A stretch of 64,000 nucleotides of DNA from Blastobasis lacticolella (GCA_905147135.1 LR990039.1:34841708-34905707); one strand, 5' to 3'. Counted from the stretch's first letter, positions 43,817 through 58,100 are shown. Translations and numbers: made by a program. The notes: generated by a model from the sequence alone, not told the origin.

Positions 43817-44822
43817 GTTGAGGTTGCAGATGTCTTGGACGACGGCGGCCGCTTTCCATCACGTGGACCGTCCATCCGTGTGCCGCCCTAGATAATTAAA
43901 AAAAACGTACGCCCAAAAAATTTATTAAATTCTATTTACTTAATGATTCCACCAAATAAGCTACTCAATACTTACCACTAGTTTTACAGCTCACAGTTGA
44001 CCGCCGGCCTAATTTTAGGAAATCGAACCGTTTACAAATATTTGCAATGGAATCAAAGTAGGAAGGAATTCTATCAAAAGATTTAATAATATGATCCAGG
44101 TAGAGTTTTTAATGATTAGATTCATAGTCTACTCAATATTTATAGTAACAGCTCTGCTTTTAATCAGCCCATAAGTCAACTGCAAGACTTCGAGCCTGTC
44201 CAAGTTTGTGGACGGTTGTCTATGCCTAGCTTAGAGCATTGCAAACCAAAATAGGCAAAACTCCTTTGGAGTTTAGCAAAAGGAATCGTAATTTTCTTGG
44301 TTTACAGTTCTAATTTTATACCAGACACCATAAATGAAGGCCCTAAATGTTCGTTAAATCAGAATTGCAGTAGCATGCTTGGTTTGTGCTGGTTTTCCGA
44401 CTGCCATGTGCGAAGACCGTGACTTCAGCGGGACCACCAACATGGAAATTAATTAGTATGCACTAAATTATGGCATTGTTATGAAGCTATTTTAAGGTGG
44501 GGTCCTACTGGCGTTTCGCACGGCTACCAAACTTCATAAGATCACCTGCTTGTTGCTGGGCTAATTTGAAGATTATATGAACATTTCATCAAAACCCGTC
44601 AAGCCGTTTCAAGAGTCCATTATGGATTGATACCACATCGATTTTCATATACCTAGGTACCTTTTTAACGGATTCACTGCCAGTCCTTTTCCTCGGACTG
44701 TTATTCAGAGTTTTCTAGTCATACCATGACCCTCAACTTCGTCAACCTATTTCATTCCTTGTGAAAGGGGTGGCGGGCGCGACCCTTGCGAGTCAAATGA
44801 AACATCCCTTACTATGCTGAAT
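43817..44822. other. Unassigned intergenic sequence 3' of Dys
   Basis: No gene or recognised repeat. Confidence 0.3.
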
Positions 44823-46022
44823 GTTTATTTGGATCAATTAACCTCTAAAACATCGTAAACATAGTTAATACACAAATAAATGCGGAAAGTTAGGTATAAT
44901 ATATTTAGATTTGCGGATACAAAGTACATCATTTCATTTTCCGAATAAAACGAACCATTTACTCCTAATAAACAAATATAAGATATAGTAACAATATATT
45001 AATATTAGTGTAGATTTAGTAATTTTCTCGTTAACGTAATATAATGAATAAATTGTGCCTTTTCCTAATTCTATATTAGCCAAATTAATGATAATAAAAT
45101 AAAGTGGTCGTAAACGTTTATATAATTGGAAAGCATAACATAATAATTGTGAATGTAATAAACTTATAGACTAACAAAAATAAGAAACCGACCGAATCGA
45201 CAGTAGGACAACAGAGGCCGTTACACGAAGGGAGGCGTCGGAGTGAGAGGTACAAAAGGGCGGCGCTCCGACGGCGCCGGAAGAGACTTCTACGTTGCTT
45301 ATAAGCAGCTCCAATAGTTATATAGTAGTATATATATGATATTATGATGTATTTCCTCTAACGATACGTTGATAACTTGATATATGTAACATACAGAACA
45401 TGACATTGATAACTTGCTCGATATTGTTTGTCTACAACTACGATCTACAGCAAACTGTTTAACGTTTGTCCTAGGCTAGGCCGCGAGGCGGCTCCCGGCC
45501 GCGGCGAGCCGCCGGGCGAGTCACAACGACTGATATGACAGAAGGAGATTGTACTAACAAAGATATGTACTTAATCCAAAATCATTTCATAAAATTTGGT
45601 ACAATTCGATAAATAGGTACATTACAGATATAAATGCTTGTTACAGTGTCTTTTGCGCAGGCGCACCGCTCCGCCCCCGCGCGGCGTCGCGACGCCGGCG
45701 TGGCCCGAGTAGCGATATGTTTAAGAACATTTATAAAAAATAAGTTGTATAAAAATTGTATAGGTATATCGGAGTAAAAATAGGGGGGGGGGGGGGGCCG
45801 CGCGGGGGCGTCGGCGGGGGGCGGGCGGGGCGGGGCGGGGGCGCGGTCGTACTGCAACTTCGGCGCCCTTATCGTACAATAAGCGTTGCATACGCGCGCG
45901 GCCGCGGCCGCTTCCGCCCGGCTTCCCCCACTCCCGGGGGAGGGGGGCGCGGGCCTTCGTCGGAAGCGAGCCGCGGCCTGTCTCCGTCACTGGAATGTTG
46001 GGAGCGTAAAGGGGGGGGCCGG
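44823..46022 (-). other. Dys: Probable Dys 3' UTR
   Basis: About 1.2 kb with no recognised repeat after the Dys stop codon, first GC-rich (with a poly-G run at 45783-45796 on the plus strand), then AT-rich. It ends at a minus-strand AATAAA whose complement is the TTTATT at 44823. The extent is inferred from that signal alone. Confidence 0.35.
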
Positions 46023-46138
46023 TCACTCGGCGGCGGCCGGCGGCCCGGAGGGGTACTGCGGAGGCGCGCTGGACGGCTGGCCCGGCTGCTCCTCGGTCAT
46101 CACCGACACTAGTTCTTCCACAGCTCGTCCAAGGTCGT
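46023..46138 (-). CDS. Dys: Dys terminal coding exon
   Basis: Acceptor ATTCGTTTGCAG. It encodes [19 protein letters not shown], then a Pro/Ser/Ala tail and TGA. The DNA is GC-rich, as is the flanking 45640-46210. Confidence 0.87.
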
Positions 46139-49100
46139 CTGCAAACGAATGGTAGCGTTAGCACGGCGCGGGGGAGGGCGGGGGCGCGGGGCGCCGCGGG
46201 GTTTGAGGTTACCTCCGAAGCAGATCTCGCGTAGTACTTTTGGCTTCATGGAATCCTCCCTGTGGCGGCAGCGTCCGACCAGAAAAACCGTCACGTTATT
46301 ACTTAGTCTTTAGCGGACACGCTCACTCACGACAACCATGCGGAATTAATGCGAGTACTGTGTTATAATCTGGACTGTAGAAACACACAGCTAAAAGGTA
46401 ATTCAAAACGGTTACGCCAAAACAAAAATCAAACACCAACCACAGCGGAATGCAAAATAAAGAAGCAAAACTCAAACGAACACAACTGAAAAACTGGAGC
46501 AAACAACGGCAATGCAAGAGGGACGCAGCCAAACTCGGGAAACCATTTGTAAAATCATTCTGTAAACCATTTGGGAATACTACAACAAACAGTACACAAT
46601 ACTTCAGTCAATATTCAAGCCACACCGCTCAGGGGAAATATTACGACACCCGAATAACTTTGACGAGACTGACGTGTGTTGGTGGCAATTAGGAGTTCCT
46701 GCGATCGCAACACGCGGTTTTGCGCCGTCTTTTTGTTTGCACGCATTTGAATTACAAGTAACTGCACGTCAGAATAACCTCTGAAGTGAACGTTGCCACA
46801 CCACCACCACAAACCACACCAACCGTACGACCACAGGACAACGACATGTGGCGACGCAACAAAACGATTAAAGGTTGCTACGGAATTGTCTGTCTGTAAA
46901 ATTTAGTTCAATTCTCAGTCGCGAGCCGAGTTATCTAGCGCGCACTCTAGGGCTTCGATTCTGGTACGGAAATCGTCTCAGTTGCAGTAACATTACAATT
47001 GCATCGCATGTCAAACGTGTGATTGTTATTCAAAGGACAGATGTTGAGTTGTAACTTTCACGAGTTCGATCTTTCACAATTAGTTATTTGGTATTTTAGT
47101 TGCATTATGGTTTTATATGGCTGTTGGTACTCCAATAAATAAATAAATAACTAAGTTGCATCTTTCTTAGTTGTCAAACTGCCTTTAGTTCTGTCAACGA
47201 AAACGTGTCAGGTCTAACAATGATTTAACTGCAATTTAACTGGGATGATGCTGGGACTGATTCGATACCTCGACGTAGTTATAGTTACATTGCAACATAA
47301 TAACAACTGCATTGCACACCAGAATCGGTACCCAGTCGGTCTTTCTCTGGGCCAAGGAAGCCATTGCAGCGGTGTGGCCCGAATAGTTCCGAATACTGCC
47401 GAACCGGCTGACCTGCGCAGTGCATAAGCGAATGCACGGCGTGCGGAGGCGGCGGCGGCCGGTCCAAAGCCTCGCGGTCGTGGCCCCACCGCGCGGCGCC
47501 GGCCTCCGCCCACAGCATTCCCGGCATCACGTCTGACACCACAACACCAGTTCATTTAGTCCCAAGTACCCAGGAGGAGAGCCAAGGTCACCGACATAGC
47601 CGGAGTGCCAGGCTAAAGTGGCAGTGGACAGGGCACAGCTCGAAGAACCGCCGATGGGGCAGTAAAGTTCTCGAGGCGACCTCAGATGGGGGCCATCAAG
47701 GTGGACCGACGACCTGGTAAAGATCGCTGGATGCGGAAGGCACTGGACCGGCCTGTGTGGAGATCTCTGGGGGAGGCCTATGTCCAGTGGACGTGTTTCA
47801 GCTGATATGATGATGATGAAGTACCTAGCTTGAGCCTTTAAGGGGATTGAAAAGATCACAACACACCATAATTATCAAAATAAGGGGGCGGGTGTTAGTC
47901 AAGTTAGAGGCCTCTGCGACGCCTCCTAGGCTGTAAGAAAGTACTAGTGCATCCTAGGTCTGTACTGTTTAATATTTCATTATCGGGATCTTGACGTTTA
48001 TCAAAATAGGGGGCCAGAGATAGTTAAGTTAGAGGCTTCTGCAACACCTCCTAAGCTGTAGGAAAGTACCAGTGCGCACTAGCTCCATGATGTTTGATAC
48101 TTCATAATCGGGATCAAATCAAGTTTGCCGTTTATCCAAATAGGGGGGGGGGGGGGGTTAGTCAAGTTAGAGTCCCTCTGCGACACCTCCTAGGTCGTAG
48201 GAAAGTTCTTTATTTTTTTTAGTCCATGCTATTTGATTCTTCATAATCGGGTTCTTGACGTTTATCAAAATAGGAGGCCTCCGCGTCACCTAGGCTAGGA
48301 GATACTATGGCATACTATACTAACTCTGGTGTTGTTCGTGGTAGAGTCCGTTGTGCATCTTGGCCGGCGAGTCGGTGGCGAGCTGCGAGGCGGTCACCGA
48401 GCGAGTCTGCAGCGTGCCCGTGCGTGCCGGCGAGTTCTGCGACGGCTGCCGGGGAACCGTTGTATGGCTTTAGTCGGTATTACTAGGTAACGAACACGCT
48501 TGTCTGACCAGCGGGGCTATTGGTGGACAACTGAATTTGACACAAAATAATCTTTACTATAATTTTGTAGACGCTGTAGCCAGTGGCCGACGCGGATGAC
48601 GTAGTGTAGAATTATCCAATGTCAAATTCAGTTGCCAACCGAGTTGGACAATAGCCCCGCAGGTGACAGCGTTGCTGTTGTTGGGATTGGCGCGTTTCAA
48701 AATGGCGAAACTTAGTTCCAACTTTTGACACCGGGTCAGATAAGTTTGTGGCACTGTACGTATTGACGTCACATCGGCTACAGTGTCATGAACTTATCTG
48801 AGCTGGAGACGGGCCGCTTAGCGGGAGGCGCTGTTTTTGATATTAACATGTCAGTTCAAATACATGGAATGCCGCCATTTTTTCAGTTCCACTTTTGGCC
48901 ACCGGGTCCAAGGATCAAGAATACCGGGCCAGATAAGTTTGTGGCACCGTACTTCCTTTTGTTAATATTTTTGTTTAAATTTTTTAGATGTATCGCTGGC
49001 CCAGATAAAAAGATCTTTGTCTGTCTATAAAAAAAAACCTGAAAAGCCATAGTTATAGCGGTTACCTCGTCCAGTAGGCGGCGCAAACGCTGCAGTTGTG

Positions 49101-52100
49101 CCTCCAGCTGTCGGTTGTGCTCCTCCAAGATCTGCATGCGCGCCTCCAGCCGGCCCTTGTGCTGCCTCAGCAGACGCGCCTCGGCCATCATGTCCTGGAA
49201 TGGCAGGACGAGCTTGTAGTATTGGTTATTTATTCATTTATACAAAAAAACTGGTATAAGAAATATTCGGTGCCATTGGGGAATAATAAAAAAATAATAT
49301 AATAAATAAATGATGGTGAACGAATTCACACAGCGCCATCTAGCCCCAAACTAAGCAAATATTGTTACTATGGGGGCTAGATAACTGATATAGTACTTAA
49401 ATACTTTTGAATACACCCAGACCCGTAAGAGAAACTAAAATTCCTCATTCAAATTTATACCTGAACGCTGCCCAACCGAGTTGGATTCTCGACATCTTTC
49501 TCGAAATTGGACCCACCTAGCTGGACTATTTGTGCTAGGTACGAAGCGGAGACGAGTTGAAGGTGGGGCAATTTGGAGTTGGAAGTCGGAACGCCCGTGG
49601 CCAGATGATGGCCGGCTTCATGGAGAAGGAGGGACTCTCTATGATGAATTCATTTTTCAGGAAGCCGGATCATCGCAGATGGACGTGGGCCAGTCCCGAT
49701 GGTGTCACAAAAAATGAGATTGGCTTAATCCTATCTACGAAACGGCATATATTCAATAATGTCTCGGTGATCAACAGCGTGAAAATTGGCAGTGATCACC
49801 GCTTGGTAAGAGGCATATTCAATTTAAATTCAAATGAAAATGAAAACGTTGATTAATATCTTTTCAAAAGTAAAAAATCTATCGGAAACCAAAGGGAAAG
49901 TTAAAAGCTAGAAAGATTGAGATTGACGAAGTCTACGCTTCGGCCTACACCCATCCAAATCCAAAACCCCGAGAGCTTTCAACTCGAATTACAAAATCGC
50001 TTCGAGCGCCTAGCAGAGTGCGTCGACATGGACGACTACAATAAATTGTCTATACGATTGGGTCAAAGTTCTATAAAACCTGTCGTACCAAAAGAACCAA
50101 CAAAATCTCTGACGAAAATGCATAGCGGCGTCCATTTGGCTCAAATTGCAGAGGAGCTTGACATCGGGGCCGATGTCGCCGGACGAGGTAACTGAATTAC
50201 TTAGATGGACGGTGGCGCTTATAACTCCATTACTACCTTGAAATGCATATTTCTGTACAGCTGGTAAAAGGTTTTATAGCATGTAGCATACTGTTCGAAA
50301 GGGAATAAAGGAGAAAACTTTTGTCCACTGTCACACTGTCACTTTTCCTTTCAGAAGTTAAAAAATTAACATTATGTGCGAATATTTTTAATTCATTGTA
50401 AAATAATACGAATAATAATAAAAATAAAAATTTGAGGCTGTATTATCAAAAAATATTGTATTGTATTTTTATAAGTCCATGTCAAAGGCATTTATTTGTG
50501 ACACAGGTAAGCATATAGTTCATTAAGATATTATAATGTTTGTGAGTATCTCTGTGACATAAGACATGCTATGGAAATTCATTCTAGCAATTTTCATTTT
50601 TGAATAAAAAAACCTGCAGTTTAAATATTAGTTATTTGTGCCTAAGGGACAACTAGTAAGCCCTTCTTTTAGCCAATTCCTTTTGTTTAACAATGCACCT
50701 AATATCCTGCATGTGACAGTAGATAAAAAAAATTTAAAGTAGTAATTATCTTCTAAATATTCGAACGCAGACAATGTTTATTTATTGAAATAATGCAACC
50801 AATGGCGCCTAGCATTATGACACCAAAAACCTAATTCGTGAATAACTCATGGTTTCCGACATCTCATTCAGACAGACAGAATACCACGACGGACTGCTTC
50901 GTTAGGCTTGTATATTAGAAGCAGCTTGTTCTATCATTACGCGCAAGGAGTTCCCCGAAAACACTGCCGTCTTAAAATGCACAAAATAACAGCGACCGAG
51001 ATTAAGTCGCGTACTTAATAAACCGGCTTCCGTCTCATTAACAATCGCGACGACCGACAAATGGTCTGAAACACATCCCGAGTTAGTGCTAGCAATTAAG
51101 AGTCCGGCGAGCGAGGCACTAACTCAACTATTAATAAGTATACTCGCATTGGGAAAGTTTGATGCGGACGCGGCGGCAATGTTGCACTACCCTCACTGCT
51201 ATGGATGTTAGGGATGTAACATTTCGGATGGATATAGACATTGGATGTGGCGGATGCATTTACCGGTTTTGTTCTTTTATATTTACGGGCTTTTGGCAGC
51301 GACATTTTCCGCGTAAAATTCGGTTATGCTGCGTACCCGCGGACACTACATTGTGGTGGTATGAGCCTACAGAGGCTAGAGCACTTTGGAAGTTTTTGCG
51401 TAAAACAGTAGGTAACGTCGACCCTAAAAATTGTTTGCACAAATTAGTGGAATAGGATATTATCACTATACGTTTGTTACTCCTTCGCGCAAAAACTACT
51501 GAACGGCTTTTTAAGATATTTGACAGTAATTTAGCGTATAGCCCAGAATAGCACACGGGCTATAATTTATCCCGAAATTGTACAAAGACTACAAAGATAT
51601 CAATTTATTCAAGTATACTATACAGTTAATACATTTAAATTGGACTATAATTAAAACTATGTTAAAAATAACCTAAATATCTAATAAAATAATTAAATAA
51701 ATAACACCAAACTTTACGCGGATGAAGTCACGTACAAAAGCTCGTAGGTTTCACTTCATTAGAAACAACAGTCAACAGTTCGCTGGCCCCGATCTAGTTA
51801 CTAACGAGTATTTTGGAGCCCGTTCCCGAACGGGATAGAAGGAAACGCAATTATTCAGTACGTCCGATGGCCTCTATCATATCATAGTTACGTGCGTTAC
51901 ATTCGCTTGTTGCACATCCCCCGCGGACCTAAAGTGCTCGCAAATTCACCGGTGGACGGCGGAGGCATTTTCGGGCCGGGATTTGAGCTCGCAAACATGT
52001 TTAATAAGCGGAACGTTTGCAACTGAGTTACATTGTCAGATTTGGTAGTTTCGGATTGACTTTGAGCACGGTGAGTGAAGGTTTTGTGTTGGGTCCGTGA

Positions 52101-55100
52101 TTTCAGCAAAGGACTCGTTTTTGACGGAACGTAAGCGGCTTTTTTAGGTTGAAAGTTTTGGATTGGCTTTGAGCACGGTGAGTGAAGAAGTGAGGTCCGT
52201 GATTTCAGTGGCAAAGGACCGTGGTAAAAGATAAAACAGTTTAGAACGACAAAGATAAAATAATAACTAGTTTTTAACTTTGGTAGTTTCGGATTGACTT
52301 TGAGCACGGTGAGTGAAGATTTTGTGTTGGGTCCGTGATTTCAGTGGCAAGACAAAAAAATTGAGCCCAAAAACCGACTTCAGTCGCCAAGAAAGATGGC
52401 AAAAAACAAGACCGACAATGATGAAATAATAACTAGTTTTTAACTTTGGTTGTTTTCGATTGACTTTGAGCACGGTGAGTGAAGACTTTGTTGGATTTCG
52501 TGATTTCTGTAGCAAAGGACTGTGGCAAAAGATAAAAAGGTTTACCACGACATTGATGTAATAATGACTCGTTTTCAACTTTTTAGATTGGCTAGTTTTG
52601 TATTGCCTTTGAGCACGGTAAATAAATATTTTGTATTACTTTCGGCTATATGGACAAGATACAATATTAAGAAATTTCAGTCGCAAAGAAACATAGCAAA
52701 AGACAAAAACTTTGAACACAATACCGACTCTTTGCGGTGCAGAAATTCTACAAACCTCAAAGTACGAATGGTCACCCATCCAGTTCCAGACTCTTGCGTT
52801 GCTTAACTTTGGTTATCGATGGGTCAGACTCAGAAAAAAATTCTTGCGCTTACCTGGTCCGGCATTTGCGAGTGGGCCCTGGCGTCCGGCGGCGCGGGCG
52901 GCTCCTCGGGCGTGGATCCCGGCGTCTGTCTCAGCCTCAGCCTCTCGTACTCCGCTTGGAGGTTAGCGTTCTCCTCCTCCAGCTCCCTGGAACACCCGGG
53001 GGTTGGGCACGGGTTAGGCGCTGTCCCGATTGGCAACGGGCGTACGACCGTGCGACGGACGGTCTCGAGGCCTCCTATTGGTCCGGTGACGTCCGTCGAA
53101 CGACCGCTGGCAATTAGGACAGTGCCTTAGTGGGTAGTGGACTGGACACATGCGCTACAAAGTAATGGGTTGGAAGATCGCGACTGTATCGGCTCGACGC
53201 TCGGTGAGGACAGGTTTATCGTAATGTATCGCGATATCGTCGCGTTTAGTCGTTACACCTTACAAAAAAATAAAAAAGTTAAACTTGTGAGTGTGACGTT
53301 TATATTTTATTACTGTTGTTGCTTCACATTGTGCAGTCGTTTAAACATGTTGTAATAACTGATAACTGGCTGCGGTAACCTTACGCCTTACTGGTAAGGA
53401 CCAGCCGAGATCTTGTTCTCGGTTCTCGACCAAATATGACCACGGCCTGCCTGATGATGTAAGATCGGACTACATAACCCTCGAAACGTCGATATCGAGC
53501 ATACTTAGATGTGAAAATTTACCAAATTACGTCTCTATGAATACTAAATGAATCATCTTAGCGTTAATGTCCCGGATGTGCTCTCGAGAACGAGGGCCCG
53601 GGGTCACCATGATCCAGGATTTGGCGATCAGGTAATTACAGTGGAGCGACTACCGTTTGACCTCCGTGACCCTGCTACCAGGGGAACCAGATTGGACCAT
53701 GTTTACAAATTCATGAATTTGCAGGTTTAATCACGATGTTGGTCGTGTGGTGTCCGGCAGAGTAGAATAGCACCAACTACATACACTTGTGGGTGTCAAA
53801 AGTGGAAGCAAAAGAGCTAAGCGCCTCCGTAGACTAGAAAATGGGCTGCTGTGTTTTCCATTGTTAAATTATAACACTGCGATCTCCAACCCGCTTGCCA
53901 AGCGTGGAGATTACGGCAATAACCTCCCTTTTCGTGGGAGAGGTCCTAAGCCCTGCAGTGGACTGTTATAGGCTGTGATGATGATCACGATGTTTTCCCT
54001 CACCGTAAGAGCATCGGTTAGAATTCAACTAATGTACATAACTCAGAAAAGAGTCATTGGTACATGGCCGCAGCGGGATTCGAACCCGGTGCATGTTGCT
54101 TACGAGTTGGATACTCAACGGCCCGGCCACCGACGCGCGGTTGAGTATGTCTCCATGAATTGTGATGTTTAATATTCTTGAACAAGATTTCAAAATTGGT
54201 CTCATTTAATAAAAATCAATTTTTCTCGTCCTGTAAAAATCGCGCAACACGCGGGGGCCCGGGGTCCGGCTTCCTGCTTTTCTTTTAGGCCACTACGCTC
54301 GGCCTTCGGCGTCCTTTGTGGTGAGTCTGTCGGCACGCATGTCGCTGTTAACGACGTCCAGCCATCGCTTCTCGGGCCGGCCTCTCCTTCCCGTACCTGG
54401 CTGGGCCGGCACTTTATCTGACCAGTACTCCGCCCCTGCACTCCAATACAGTGTTATCCGTGGCCGCGTACAAATCCTCGCACCTGCACCACCTGGTAGG
54501 GTACGCTGGAGAAATCAATTGGTGTGCCATTGTCTGAGGGGAAACACACCAGGCGAACCACATCCGAGCCCCACCGCCACATTTTTTTACCTGCTTCGGC
54601 CGCGTTAGTACATCTGTTGGGGTTAGTCTTAGCGTTAGTCTATGAAGCGGTGGACCGACCTGATCATGGCCTCGAGTTCGTTGCGTTGCTCGCGGTGTAT
54701 GATGGAGACGACCTGCACGGGCGAGCGCGGCGGCTCCTCGGCCTCGCCGCCGCCGCTCAGCGAAGCGCAGTACGCCGCGATCAACTGGTGCTCCTCGTCG
54801 CTGCGAGCGAACAATGCCACCACTCATCATTTTGCCATTCCTTATGCTATGTTGTTACGGCGGACAGACAGGCGGGCGAGCCCGGTGAGAAGTGGTCACC
54901 GCCGCCTGTCGACATCGGCAACTCCGGGTTACCGATGCTATGTCCGGGTGGAAGATTTTTTGTTGTTGTGTTTTGTCGCACCGCTCGCCATCGACAGGGA
55001 GTCCATCCTCACACCTTGGAGCCGAATTGGCCGCGAACTGTGCGGTTCCAAAGGAACTTCCTCCCACGCACACTAAGGTTGTGGAACGAACTACCTGGAG

Positions 55101-58100
55101 AGATTTTCCCTGGAGAGTACGACATGGAGTTCTTCAAGAAAGGGGTTAAAAGGTTTTTACGGGGTCGGCAACGCGTGGGTGATGCCCCTGGTATTGCAAA
55201 CGTCCATGGGCTGCGGTGACTGCTTACCATCAGGCAGGCCGCAAGCTTGTTTGCCACCTTAGTGGTATAAAATAAATATTTAGACAAGACGGGCTTTGAC
55301 CGCCATCGCACCTGTTGGTAAGTGACGATGCGGCCGAAGATGAAGCATGCCCGTCTCGGAACAGCCTATTCTCTCTAGCCTTGAAGGCGTCAAGATTATA
55401 TTGATCAGGCAACGCGTTCCATTCCTTAGCCGTAGGCATTATAAAGGTCGAGCCAGAGCGGCTCGTACGGATAGCTGGAAGATCCACGACATAAGGATGA
55501 AGCGCTCGCCCGGATCGCGTCTCCTGCGATATCCTGGAATGCGATAAGACCGCCTGTTGCTGTCTCTGTCGCTACTGATATGTAGCGACAATAGGCTTGC
55601 GTTTGACCTCAACACATCTGATGGAAAGCGACGATGAGGTCGAAGATGTAGCATGCGCGCCTAGAAGATTCATCGATCGCCTAGATTGTATCCTGTTTTT
55701 ATGCAATAAAGTGTTCCTTCATCCATTCTGTCAAAACTCTACAGAGTTATGTCGACGACCTGAGTGGTGCAATAGTCAACATGGTCTGCCACGCAAGAGG
55801 TCCCGGGTTCGATTCCTGGCCGGGCAGAAATTGAAATGATGAATTTTAATTTCTGTTACGGGTCTATGTATAATAAGTATGTATTTAAAAGAATTAAATA
55901 GTACATCAGTTATCTAGCACCCACAGTACAAGCTTTGCTTAGTTTGGGGCTAGATGGCGCCGTGTGAATTTGCCACGAATTTTTATTTATTATTAGTATT
56001 ATTATGTACATTAGTTGCTCCCTAACCGATGGTCTTACGGTGAGGGAAAACATCGTGGTTTAACCTGCCTTCAGACGACTGAATGCGTGACCACGATCCA
56101 ATCTGGTCAGGTTGACCTGGTGACAGGGTCGCAGAGGTTATATTATGACAGTCGCCCTACAGTAATAACCTAATGTTGTTTGCCAATATATAATGTACCA
56201 AATGTAACTAGATATTCCCACACAGTTCTAGATTACACAAGCCGGCAGGCTTGCCCCGTAGGCATGAAATTTGACACACGGGTTTTGTATTTTATCTGCC
56301 GAGTGTATGGTGTATTATTTTCCACCGATGTTTACTGACCACCCCCAACTAAGCACTGACAAAGGATTTTTCCAAACTCCCAAGGGAAGTGGATGAAAAA
56401 TGCGGATGGGAACACTGCATGAAAACGAACGCGGATACACCAAAACTGGTCAACGCTCGCAACAATGTCGCTGAAAAAGCTTCACAGGATAACCAATCTC
56501 GCGGCCATAAATTTACTATTTGTCGTAACTACAGCGCCATAGCTCGGTACTCGTACGCTAGTTTGATGCACTGACGCTTATAAAATGAATGTATATTTTG
56601 ACCGAGTTTATGTATGATCTGCTTAAACTGACTTGTCTTATTTGGTGAACAAACAATACCCAAAATTACGACATGCCGTATCAATCACGCTACGTATATT
56701 GTGTATAGATGTCGAGAATTATATAAGAAACACATAGGATGTGAATTTCAGCGAATACTGCTGCACATTATCCATTTAAATACACAATTTCCTTAACCAA
56801 ATAAGACAAGTCAGTTTGGACAGATTACTAGTGATGCGTTTCAGTGGTTGAGAGCGTTATCAAGATGATTAAACTAAAAAAACAATTTGATAAGTGGTTT
56901 TGCAGTCTTCAGTTAAAACTACTCGTCCGGCTGAATAAGCCCGCACCTGCGTTGAAATTTAAAATGCGATGAGCGCAAAAACGCAGAGTTAAAACATCGG
57001 ACTGTTTACACGAGACACTGTCGTGTATGCGGGTCGGACGAGTTTTTCGTCGCCGTCAGCGAGGGGCGGTTTAAAAACGGGCGAAACGCACGTCAAGGGG
57101 TCGCCGCATGGCCGGGGGCGCTATCTCGCGGCGCGTGCGGGCCGGCCACACTCGACCGCATACATTTTGAATGCCGTGTGTACCAAAATAAATTGAAGAT
57201 TGTAGCGTAAAGTGTTCCGCAGTGCTCGGTCATTGCTATGTGGCGTCGTTCTTTTCGCCATGTAGGTGAAGTACCTACACGATTTTGCTCGGCGTGTGAG
57301 AGGAGTATGATTTGCAATTTACAATCGAACGGTTTGGGAGCAGTGTTGGAATTGGAAGACGGCGTCGTGCCGTTTATCGCTATCGAAACGTGGTCAATCC
57401 TGTTACGTTGGACGCGGAAGTGTTTACTGCCTCCTGAGATCGTTTTCTATCTCAAGCGCTCCGTGGCCGAGGCGAAACACAATAGCGAGCGGTGTTTCAA
57501 TTCCATTTCTCTAAGTGTTTATATTTTCAGATACCGCGCATTTGGCGGGATATTGCCGTGCTATTTTGAGCGTTCACGTCCACTGTGACAATTCTAAAAT
57601 CGTTCAGTTTTCCACTTTTCTAAGGTTTTAAAAATATTGCGACATTTTACGGCTCCACCTAAGTGTTCATGTAAAAGATGAAACAAGGGATGCGATTTAA
57701 GCTTTAATTTCTTTTAGTTTTCGCAATTGGCCAAAACGACAGTAGAGCATCATAATATTAATTAATTAAATTGAAATGAATGACTGAAAAATGAATGAAA
57801 AATACTTTATTGCTTAAACATAGGATAAAACAAAAACAGAGGAAAAAAAGAAAAGCAACCAGCGGGCTTATCGCTTAAAGCGATTTCTTCCAGGCAACCT
57901 TAAAATTGATGAGTCTTTTTTCTTGAATAATTGAAATATAAAAAGTTTAAGAAACTTCAATAAGAGCGACATTTGAAAACAGCATTCCAAGATTGCAGGT
58001 GGTCCAACTCAAAGTTGCGTTTGATCATTTGACACTCTGTAATCTTTACGTACTTAGTACACGACTAGATAGATTTCGGAATTGCCTGGTTTCCGGGTAC

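Larger units (their letters stand above)
46260..48324. other. Last Dys intron, with RTE tail and minisatellite
   Basis: 46300-47540 holds no recognised exon; 47400-47520 is GC-rich. The RTE fragment and the minisatellite are listed separately. Confidence 0.35.

Noticed and set aside
45721..46164. Minus-strand frame of 147 codons, Arg/Pro/Ala-rich
   Set aside because: Shifted frame over the GC-rich Dys terminal exon and 3' UTR; it gives no conserved text, whereas the [10 protein letters not shown] frame does.
55745..55825. tRNA gene
   Set aside because: SINE-C head; the same body follows at 27563.
57238..57588. Plus-strand frame of 116 codons
   Set aside because: No recognisable motif; base bias from the GC-rich segment makes chance open frames likely.
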